Positions 1 through 4,796 of a DNA stretch of 5,176 bases are shown piece after piece. Position 1 is the stretch's first letter. The number at the start of each line of letters is the position of its first letter. The position numbers were made by a program, and so were the translations under genes. The stretch lies in assembly GCA_903970565.1 (NCBI GenBank), contig CAJCJE010000983.1, forward strand, positions 1-5,176, given 5' to 3'. Source of the DNA: Candidatus Melainabacteria bacterium. Lineage in GTDB: Bacteria; Actinomycetota; Actinomycetes; Mycobacteriales; Pseudonocardiaceae. The notes under the pieces are model-generated. The model did not search any database, was not told where the DNA came from, and was given only the letters and a program-made list of their open reading frames with translations.

Positions 1-476
1 TGCGCCGGTTTCCCGCCGAGGTCCTGTACCGCAACGCCACGGTCGGCCGGGGCGCGTACCTGGTGGTCGGCACGAATCAGCCCCGGCAACTGTGGCTGGA
101 ACGGGCCGACGTGCTGATCAGGGACTCCCCCGGCAGCGCGGGCGGATGGCGCCGTACCAGCCTCGCCGCGCTGCCCGGCTGCCTGTTGGCCGCCGAACCG
201 GACCAGGCGGGCCAGTGGCTGGTCGGCGATCGGGACGGCCGACTGGCCCGGTTCGCCGTCCACGCGCCCGGCGACGAGGAACAAGCCGACACCGGCAGCG
301 AGTTCGGCGCGTCCTGCGCCGCCGTGCTGTGTGCCTGGCTGGCGGCCGGAACGGACTGGGCGGACCTGCCGACGCGGCTGACCATCGTGCGGGGCGGCAA
401 CCCGACCAGGGTCCTGGTGACTACTCAGGACCCCTCCGGTCCAGCCGACCGCGCAACTGCGCCGCCTGCCCGGTGA
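1..476 (+). CDS. 3' end of an unrecognised protein (5' truncated by window edge)
   Basis: An open frame enters from the left edge, with the first whole codon at base 3, and stops at TGA 474-476. It gives 157 residues with no in-frame stop. A GTG at 63 could act as a start, but the upstream codons continue in the same style (RRFPAEVLYRNATVGRGAYL), so the true start is probably outside the window. I do not recognise the protein. It is soluble-looking, with no membrane segment or signal peptide. A stretch GSEFGASCAAVLCAWLAAG followed by LTIVRGGNPTRVLV loosely resembles the late 'small-residue helix then GG strand' region of diaminopimelate-epimerase/PhzF-type folds, but this is a guess. The last 17 or so residues (from about DPSGPADR) are low in complexity and lie in the overlap with the convergent ATPase gene, so the tail is probably unstructured. 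The coding call rests on codon bias and frame length. Confidence 0.6.
   Translation, partial: RRFPAEVLYRNATVGRGAYLVVGTNQPRQLWLERADVLIRDSPGSAGGWRRTSLAALPGCLLAAEPDQAGQWLVGDRDGRLARFAVHAPGDEEQADTGSEFGASCAAVLCAWLAAGTDWADLPTRLTIVRGGNPTRVLVTTQDPSGPADRATAPPAR
409..433 (-). terminator. Perfect 8-bp hairpin with the ATPase stop codon in its loop
   Basis: The arms GGGTCCTG (409-416) and CAGGACCC (426-433) are exact reverse complements, separated by nine bases (417-425). On the minus strand the TAG stop codon of the ATPase gene (423-421) falls in the loop. The stem has six G/C pairs. There is no T-run on either side, so it is not a textbook intrinsic terminator. Actinobacterial terminators often lack one, and a position at a convergent gene junction fits a terminator or an mRNA 3'-end stabiliser. 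The + strand copy lies inside the last codons of the left-hand gene. Confidence 0.45.
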
Positions 477-2418
477 ACCCGCTGTTCTCGTACCCGGCAA
501 CGGCTTCCTGGTAGCGCTCCCGCGCCGCGTCGAGGTTGCCCACGCTCGCCTCAAGATCCCCGAACGCGGCGAGCACCTGGAACCGGTCGAACGGCCGACC
601 CTGGGTGTTCATGGTCTCCAGCGCGACCTCCAGAGCGGCGCGCGCCGCACCGGCCTGGCCGTCGACCCTGGTCAACATGATGCCGCGCCAGAGCGCGACC
701 TTGGCCTGGTTGACCGGTTCGGCCAGCAGCGCGAACGCTCGGTCGGCCTCGTCCAGCAGCGCCAGTGCCTCCGTGGGTTCCACCACCTTCGCGCAGTGCA
801 GACCGGCCAGGGCGAGTCGGCGCCTGTCCTTGATCTTCCTGGCCAGTACGAGGTTGCGCCGCAGCGCTTCCCGCGCGCCCTCGTGGTCGTCCTCGGCCAG
901 CAGCGCGAGCCCGAGGCCCTCCCACGCGGTCGCCTCCAACTCCCGGTCACCGACGCGCTCCGCGACCCGCACGGCCTCGTTGAGCGCGGCGGCGGCAGCG
1001 GCCGTGTCGCCGCGGAAGTTGTGGCCGAAACCGGTTTGGCTCGACAGCAGGCTGTACACGGCCGCGTTGCCCAGTTTCTCCGCCGAGTTGAGGCCCAGTG
1101 GATGGGTGGCGAGCAGATCGTCGGCGTACTTGCCGCTCTCGTAGAATGGCCACAGCAGCACGCAGCTCAGCTGGACCCGCTGCCAGTCCTGGATCGAGTA
1201 CAGGTACTCGATGGCGGCGCGGATGTTGAGCCGCTCGGCTTCCAGCCAGCTCCAGGCGGCGGCGCGGTCGGCGAAGGCTCCGCCATCCGGTATTTCCGGG
1301 AAATACCGTGAACGCCAGGGTCGTTGCGGCGCCTGGAGTTCCGCGTCCGCGATGCGCTGGAGGTAGTGGTCGAGCAGCCGGCGGGTGGCGGCCTCGCGCT
1401 CGACCGGGTAGTCGACCTTGCCGACCATGCCGGTATGCAACCGGATCAGCTCGCTGACCAGGTACCGATCCGATCCTCGCTCCACGACGAAAGAGGCACC
1501 GACCAGGTCGTCCATCGCGCTGCTGACCTCGTCCTCACTCGGCCAGCCAACGGCCGCCGTGAGCGCGCCGAGGCTGATCTCGCCGGTGCACGAGGGCAGG
1601 CCGAGAGCCCAGTAGCAGGTCTTGGCGGGGTTGTCGAGCAGTTCGTAGGCCGCGCTGAAGACCGCCGAGACCGAGAGATCGTCGTTGCGGGAGAGCGCGC
1701 CGAGCCGGTTGTCCTGGTTCTCCAGGACCCGCAGCGTGCTGGCGATCGACCGTCCCCGTGGCCGGGCGAGCATCGAGCCGACCACGCACAGCGCGACCGG
1801 TAGGCCACAACACAGCTGGATGATCGCGTCGACCGCGTCCGGCTCCTCGGCGATCCGGTCCGCGTTGACCAGGCGGGCCAGCAGGTCGCGCGCCGCCTCC
1901 ACGCCGAGCGGTTCCATCGCGAAGAACCGGGTCGGCACGCCAGGACCGAGAGTGCTCAGTTCACGCGCCTCGGTGACGATCACCAGCGAACGGCTGCCGC
2001 CGGGCAGCAGCGCCCGCACCTGAGCCGCGGCGGTCGCCCCGTCGATGATGAGCAGTACCCGACGGTCGCTGGTCATGGAGCGGAATGCCTTGGACAGCGC
2101 TTCGGTCCGGTCCGGAATCTCCGCGCGGGGCATTCCGAGCGCGAACAGAAAATCCTTGAGGTTTTCGCCGACCAGTCCGGGAGCTTCCAGATCGCTGCCC
2201 AGCCGGGCGATCAGGCGCACATCGGAATAGTGCACCCGCAACAGATTCGCCGCGACCACAGCCAGCGCCGTCTTGCCGACCCCGGCGGCACCGCTGATGA
2301 TCGCGACCCTCGGTCCGTCCTCGGGGCCGTCGGCGAAATCGAGGATGTCGCGGAGCAATTCGTCGTGATTGACGAAGTTTTCCTTGCTGAACGACGGAAT
2401 CTGATCGTGCAGGTGCAC
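421..2418 (-). CDS. STAND-class NB-ARC ATPase with C-terminal TPR-like repeats (AfsR-type, no DNA-binding domain)
   Basis: This is a 665-residue predicted cytoplasmic signal-transduction ATPase. The start is GTG at 2418: AGGGGG (2425-2430) lies six bases upstream and an in-frame stop follows shortly beyond. Domains: a short lead with IPSFSKENFVNHDELL (7-22), the usual lead-in to NB-ARC; Walker A GAAGVGKT (43-50); Walker B VLLIIDG (121-127); sensor-I region VIVTEAR (146-152); GLPVAL (205-210); winged-helix region about 245-330; linker WLEAERLNIRAAIEY (390-404), typical of AfsR-like proteins; then TPR-like helical pairs from about 450 to 650. In this family ATP/ADP exchange switches the protein and the TPRs sense a ligand or partner. 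Unlike AfsR/SARP regulators there is no N-terminal HTH or transcription-activation domain, nor any enzymatic effector. Several switch motifs are non-standard (Gly127 where Asn is common, Ala151 at the usual sensor arginine, Ser322-Glu323 at the usual His-Asp). The ligand and output are unknown. It is divergent from the DinB gene. Confidence 0.9.
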   Translation of the reverse strand: MHLHDQIPSFSKENFVNHDELLRDILDFADGPEDGPRVAIISGAAGVGKTALAVVAANLLRVHYSDVRLIARLGSDLEAPGLVGENLKDFLFALGMPRAEIPDRTEALSKAFRSMTSDRRVLLIIDGATAAAQVRALLPGGSRSLVIVTEARELSTLGPGVPTRFFAMEPLGVEAARDLLARLVNADRIAEEPDAVDAIIQLCCGLPVALCVVGSMLARPRGRSIASTLRVLENQDNRLGALSRNDDLSVSAVFSAAYELLDNPAKTCYWALGLPSCTGEISLGALTAAVGWPSEDEVSSAMDDLVGASFVVERGSDRYLVSELIRLHTGMVGKVDYPVEREAATRRLLDHYLQRIADAELQAPQRPWRSRYFPEIPDGGAFADRAAAWSWLEAERLNIRAAIEYLYSIQDWQRVQLSCVLLWPFYESGKYADDLLATHPLGLNSAEKLGNAAVYSLLSSQTGFGHNFRGDTAAAAAALNEAVRVAERVGDRELEATAWEGLGLALLAEDDHEGAREALRRNLVLARKIKDRRRLALAGLHCAKVVEPTEALALLDEADRAFALLAEPVNQAKVALWRGIMLTRVDGQAGAARAALEVALETMNTQGRPFDRFQVLAAFGDLEASVGNLDAARERYQEAVAGYENSGFTGQAAQLRGRLDRRGPE
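1288..1308. repeat. Perfect 21-base palindrome (10-bp arms, single central G) inside the ATPase gene
   Basis: The left arm CGGTATTTCC (1288-1297) and right arm GGAAATACCG (1299-1308) are exact reverse complements around G1298. The site encodes the RYFPEIP segment of the ATPase (about residues 371-377), between the winged-helix region and the WLEAERLNIR linker. It is clearly more AT-rich than the surrounding coding DNA. It has the symmetry expected of a dimeric protein's binding site, but I cannot assign a protein to it. Confidence 0.7.
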
Positions 2419-2462
2419 TCGCCACCCCCTGGGTCATGGGCAGCGTACCGAGCCGGCCACCC

Positions 2463-2482
2463 CCCGTCATGCCAATGGCGGG
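2463..2482. repeat. 8-bp inverted repeat in the divergent promoter region
   Basis: CCCGTCAT (2463-2470) and ATGGCGGG (2475-2482) are reverse complements except for one T/G position, with spacer GCCA. It lies 45-64 bases upstream of the ATPase start and about 85-100 bases upstream of the DinB start. It could be an operator for a dimeric regulator of either gene, or a hairpin in the ATPase 5' leader if transcription starts further out. No regulator gene is present nearby. Confidence 0.4.
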
Positions 2483-2553
2483 TAACGGACATATTGCGGA
2501 CCAAGCATAGGATCGTTTGTGGTGGGTAGTCCGAGACGAGTGGGAAAACGAAA

Positions 2554-2558
2554 AGGGG
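2554..2558 (+). promoter_or_regulatory. Ribosome-binding site that decides the DinB start
   Basis: AGGGG at 2554-2558 lies seven bases before GTG 2566 but only one base before the alternative in-frame GTG at 2560. This makes 2566 the far better start codon. Confidence 0.65.
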
Positions 2559-2565
2559 TGTGCGC

Positions 2566-3078
2566 GTGTCCAGTGCCGAACTGTTGGTCGACTCGTTCAA
2601 CCGAATCCAGGAAGTCGTCCGGGGAGCGGTCGAAGGGCTCACCGACGAACAACTGACCTACCGGGCCGACGAGGACGCCAATTCGATCGCCTGGCTGGTC
2701 TGGCATCTGACTCGGGTGCAGGACGATCACATCGCCGAAGCGGCCGGGGTTGAGCAGGTGTGGACGGCGGCCGGCTGGGAGAAGCGGTTCAACCTGCCGC
2801 TGGATCGGCTGGCGACCGGTTATGCGCACGGCAGCACCGAGGTCAACTTGGTCAAGGCCAGCGCGGCGGAACTGCTGGAGTACCACGACGCGGTGCATTC
2901 GCAGACCATCGCCTATCTTCGGACCCTGACCGACGACGATTTGACCCGCGTGGTGGACACCTCCTGGGACCCGCCGGTGACCCTGAGTGTTCGGCTGATC
3001 AGCGTGATCTCCGACGACCTACAGCACGCCGGCCAGGCCGCGTTCGTCCGAGGACTGCTGGACCGCGCCCAGGGGTGA
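2566..3078 (+). CDS. DinB-fold protein of the DUF664 / mycothiol-transferase-like group
   Basis: This is a 170-residue protein starting MSSAELLVDSFNRIQ at GTG 2566 and ending at TGA 3076-3078. An in-frame GTG at 2560 would add two residues but sits against the ribosome-binding site. The sequence shows the DUF664 signature blocks: NSIAWLVWHLTRVQDDHI (about 39-56), GWEKRFNLP (70-78), TGYAH (84-88) and PPVTLSVRLISVISDDLQHAGQAAFVRGL near the C-terminus. His47, His55 and His154 are candidate metal ligands of the four-helix DinB bundle. Family knowledge: actinobacterial relatives are metal-dependent thiol (mycothiol or bacillithiol) transferases or isomerases used in detoxification; the substrate here is not deducible. 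The length is normal for the family and no membrane segment is present. It is divergent from the STAND ATPase and lies 95 bases upstream of the kinase gene. Confidence 0.88.
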   Translation: MSSAELLVDSFNRIQEVVRGAVEGLTDEQLTYRADEDANSIAWLVWHLTRVQDDHIAEAAGVEQVWTAAGWEKRFNLPLDRLATGYAHGSTEVNLVKASAAELLEYHDAVHSQTIAYLRTLTDDDLTRVVDTSWDPPVTLSVRLISVISDDLQHAGQAAFVRGLLDRAQG

Positions 3079-3080
3079 GG

Positions 3081-3127
3081 GCGCCGCTGTCAGAATGTTT
3101 CCACCGCACAGTGCCGACAGGTGGCGC
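3081..3127 (+). terminator. Imperfect hairpin just after the DinB stop codon
   Basis: GCGCC-g-CTGTC (3081-3091) can pair with GACAG-gt-GGCGC (3116-3127): ten base pairs with a small 1/2 internal loop. The terminal loop is long, 24 bases. It begins two bases after the DinB stop. The position suits a terminator, but the large loop and lack of a T-run make this weak. It could equally be a regulatory structure ahead of the kinase gene. Confidence 0.3.
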
Positions 3128-3173
3128 GGACGTAGTCGATCGCCTCGGCGGGCCGGTATGCGATTCTTGGCCG

Positions 3174-4133
3174 ATGAACGCCGAGATGAGCCCGGGTGGG
3201 AACACCGACGGACTCGCCGCGCGGCTGATGGCGCGGAACACCGACGGTCTCGCCGGACACCTCGCCGACCGCTACGACATCGAGGTGACCGGCCTCGACG
3301 AACTGGATCTCGGGGTGTTCCGCGTCGAGAAATCCGACGGCCAACCCTGGGTCGCGCGAGTGTTCCCGGCGATCCGGCCGCTGGCGCAGGCGCACGGCGA
3401 CGCCGAGTTGCTGCGCCGGCTGAAACAGGGTGGTTTCCCGGCCGAGCGGTGCGCGCATCCGGAACCGGTGTCGGTGCTGGCCGACCAGGGCGTGCTGGTC
3501 ACCGAGTTCGTGCCGGGTTCGCCGCCCGACCGCAAGCCGCGCACGGTCGCCATTCTCGGCGCGCTGCTCGGCCGGCTGCACGCCCGGCCCGGCGAGGGTG
3601 TCCGACCCGGTGGCGCCTGGCACCACCTGGCCGTCGCCGGTGGTCCGGCCGAGGAGATCGAGGCCGCGCTGACCCTGCTCAACTCCTCGGGCGCCCCGCA
3701 CCGGCTGTCGGAGGAGGTGCGCGAACTGGACGACTGCGCCGATCTTCCGCATTCCCTGGTGCACCCGGACTTCGTGCCGCCCAACGCGATTCAGACGGCG
3801 GAGGGTGGTCTGGTCATCGTCGACTGGACCGGTGCCGGCCGGGGACCTCGGCTGTGGTCGCTGGGCTTCCTGCTGTTCGTGGCAGGGGCGCGCAGCCTGA
3901 AGCTGGTCGACGTGGTGGTGTCCCGGTATCGCCGGCACACCCAGCTGCAACCGGCGGAGCTGGAGCGACTGGCGGACGCGATTTTGGCCCGCCCACTGCT
4001 GATGGACTGCTGGTCGGTGGCGATGGGCCGCAAGGACGCGGACCAGGTCAGCGCGCAGTGCGCGGACCTGCGGCGCCTCGCCGAGCGGATCGCCGCTCAG
4101 GCGCGTCGCGCCTTCGCCGCGCCGCCGGAGTAG
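3174..4133 (+). CDS. APH-fold small-molecule phosphotransferase (PF01636-type kinase)
   Basis: This is a 319-residue kinase-like protein ending at TAG 4131-4133. The fold is shown by the catalytic loop HPDFVPPN (197-204; Asp199 base, Asn204 metal ligand), the equivalent of HGDxxxxN, and by VIVDWTGAGRG (214-224; Asp217 as the DFG-type metal ligand). An N-lobe strand PWVARVFPA (58-66) has Arg62 near the usual ATP-lysine position, and GVLVTEFVPG (106-115) is the hinge. APH-fold proteins phosphorylate aminoglycosides, homoserine, choline or other small hydroxyl compounds; nothing here identifies the substrate and a resistance role should not be assumed. The start is uncertain: ATG 3174, 3186 and 3228 are all in frame and none has a clear Shine-Dalgarno sequence. 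ATG 3174 is chosen because GATTCT (3162-3167) is a -10-like hexamer placed for leaderless transcription from that codon. Residues 10-33 are a tandem duplication. No antibiotic cluster is visible nearby. Confidence 0.85.
   Translation: MNAEMSPGGNTDGLAARLMARNTDGLAGHLADRYDIEVTGLDELDLGVFRVEKSDGQPWVARVFPAIRPLAQAHGDAELLRRLKQGGFPAERCAHPEPVSVLADQGVLVTEFVPGSPPDRKPRTVAILGALLGRLHARPGEGVRPGGAWHHLAVAGGPAEEIEAALTLLNSSGAPHRLSEEVRELDDCADLPHSLVHPDFVPPNAIQTAEGGLVIVDWTGAGRGPRLWSLGFLLFVAGARSLKLVDVVVSRYRRHTQLQPAELERLADAILARPLLMDCWSVAMGRKDADQVSAQCADLRRLAERIAAQARRAFAAPPE
3201..3272 (+). repeat. Tandem 36-base in-frame duplication at the kinase N-terminus
   Basis: Residues 10-21 (NTDGLAARLMAR) and 22-33 (NTDGLAGHLADR) agree at 8 of 12 positions. 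At the DNA level 3199-3219 and 3235-3255 match at 20 of 21 bases with a period of 36. The second half of each unit has diverged. The near-identity of the first half suggests a fairly recent duplication or slippage event that kept the frame. Confidence 0.75.
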
Positions 4134-4238
4134 GAGCGGACACTTCGTACCGGTCGCCAGGCCGCGCCGGGTCACCGGGTCAGAGCAACGCGACCTGGTT
4201 GGAGACGAACCGGTGCCACGGCGCATCCGGTCGCGGTA
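4134..4238. other. Non-coding spacer after the kinase gene with minor repeats
   Basis: No gene is visible here. It contains a perfect tandem octamer CCGGGTCA (4167-4174 and 4175-4182). It also has a weak hairpin, ACC-t-GGTT (4193-4200) pairing with AACCGGT (4208-4214) around a seven-base loop. Either could mark the 3' end of the kinase transcript, but no T-run follows and neither is a convincing terminator. Confidence 0.35.
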
Positions 4239-4269
4239 TTGACCTCGACATAACTCGATATTTCATACT
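4239..4269 (+). promoter_or_regulatory. Promoter-like, AT-rich segment upstream of the PPOX gene
   Basis: TTGACC (4239-4244) is a good -35 match, and CATACT (4264-4269) is a four-of-six -10 match 19 bases downstream, at the long end of acceptable spacing. The segment is the most AT-rich stretch around. Between and overlapping the boxes are two adjacent decamers, CTCGACATAA (4244-4253) and CTCGATATTT (4254-4263), which could be a regulator's tandem half-sites. Transcription from here would leave a leader of about 28 bases carrying the AAGGAG ribosome-binding site. Confidence 0.5.
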
Positions 4270-4303
4270 AAGGCGGCAAGCACGCCACCTCGAAGGAGCC
4301 CAG

Positions 4304-4726
4304 ATGTCATTCACCCCCGAAGAGCGCGACTACCTGGCCGGACAGCAGCTCGGCCGACTGGCCACCTCGGCGCCGGACGGAACACTCCAGGTCAGCCCGG
4401 TCGGTTTCAGCTACAACGCGGAACTGGGCACCATCGACATCGTCGGATACCAGATGTCCAGGAGCAAGAAGTACCGCAACGTGCAGGACAACGGGCGGGT
4501 CGCGTTCGTCGTCGACGACATCGCCTCGACCGACCCGTGGCGGGTGCGCTGCGTGGAAATCCGGGGCGTCGGTGAATGCGTGCCGCCGACGACCGAGGAC
4601 CCCTCACCGGGACAGTTGGACGGCGCGCTCATCCGGGTGCGCCCGCGCCGGATCATCAGTTTCGGGTTGGACAACGCCGACATCGCCCCGCACGAACTCG
4701 TTCCCGACAGTCGCGACGTGGGCTGA
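4304..4726 (+). CDS. PPOX-fold (pyridoxamine 5'-phosphate oxidase-like) protein, probably F420-dependent
   Basis: This is a 140-residue protein from ATG 4304 to TGA 4724-4726. AAGGAG (4293-4298), five bases upstream, fixes the start, although the frame is open far upstream. It is a single split-barrel domain: an N-terminal helix EERDYLAGQQLGRLAT (6-21), strands around LQVSPVGFSYN (28-38) and IDIVGY (44-49), the SRSKKYRNV segment (52-60) that in this fold contacts the cofactor phosphate, VAFVVDDI (66-73), and WRVRCVEIRG (79-88). The DPWRVRCVEIRG-type block is, from memory, characteristic of short mycobacterial/actinobacterial 'PPOX class F420-dependent' proteins; flavin or heme binding is the alternative. 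Such enzymes carry out hydride transfer on small substrates; the substrate is unknown. The length is normal. It has its own promoter-like segment and a downstream hairpin, suggesting a single-gene transcript. Confidence 0.88.
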   Translation: MSFTPEERDYLAGQQLGRLATSAPDGTLQVSPVGFSYNAELGTIDIVGYQMSRSKKYRNVQDNGRVAFVVDDIASTDPWRVRCVEIRGVGECVPPTTEDPSPGQLDGALIRVRPRRIISFGLDNADIAPHELVPDSRDVG

Positions 4727-4730
4727 GCGG

Positions 4731-4757
4731 CCGGTGAACCCGTAGGGTTGGCACCGG
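4731..4757 (+). terminator. Strong hairpin after the PPOX gene, probable terminator
   Basis: CCGGTG-AACCC (4731-4741) pairs with GGGTT-gg-CACCGG (4745-4757) around a three-base GTA loop: eleven base pairs with one two-base bulge. It starts four bases after the PPOX stop codon. There is no T-run (the next bases are ACCTTCC), as is common for actinobacterial hairpin terminators. The position and strength support termination before the phosphoesterase gene. Confidence 0.6.
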
Positions 4758-4796
4758 ACCTTCCGATCGGGCCGACTTGAGGACTCCGGGAGCAAC

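Larger units (their letters stand above)
2419..2565. promoter_or_regulatory. Divergent intergenic control region between the ATPase and DinB genes
   Basis: The 147 bases between two divergent starts must hold both promoters. The stretch 2483-2520 is AT-richer than its surroundings. For the + strand gene the best -10-like hexamer is TAGGAT (2508-2513). For the minus-strand gene, TATGCT (complement of 2504-2509) overlaps it head-on. Neither has a convincing -35 box at standard spacing, so exact promoter positions are weakly supported. The region also holds the inverted repeat at 2463-2482 and the two ribosome-binding sites at its ends. Confidence 0.4.

Noticed and set aside
536..1311. Plus-strand open frames (536-1144 and 796-1311) opposite the ATPase gene
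   Set aside because: They are Ser/Ala/Arg-rich shadows of the TPR-coding region, without plausible starts or motifs.
421..2418. Annotating the ATPase as AfsR/SARP transcription factor
   Set aside because: The AfsR-like NB-ARC and TPR parts are present, but the N-terminal DNA-binding and activation domains are absent, and an in-frame stop lies just upstream of the start.
2760..3173. Upstream extension of the kinase frame through the DinB gene
   Set aside because: It overlaps the well-supported DinB coding sequence in another frame and has no family similarity; the kinase domain starts after 3174.
3174..4133. Calling the kinase an aminoglycoside-resistance gene
   Set aside because: Only the general APH fold is visible. 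No resistance-subfamily signature or antibiotic cluster is present, and most APH-fold proteins in actinomycetes have other or unknown substrates.
3090..4226. 378-residue open frame on the minus strand opposite the kinase gene
   Set aside because: It is a high-GC mirror of the kinase codons, rich in Arg, Gly and Pro, with no recognisable motif; the kinase frame has clear catalytic motifs.
3095..4303. Long upstream extension of the PPOX frame through the kinase gene
   Set aside because: The extension is an Arg/Gly/Ala-rich shadow of the kinase gene. ATG 4304 has a strong ribosome-binding site and begins exactly at the family's usual N-terminus.
4508..4519. 12-base palindrome GTCGTCGACGAC in the PPOX gene
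   Set aside because: It is fully explained by the codons for Val-Val-Asp-Asp in a GC-rich gene.
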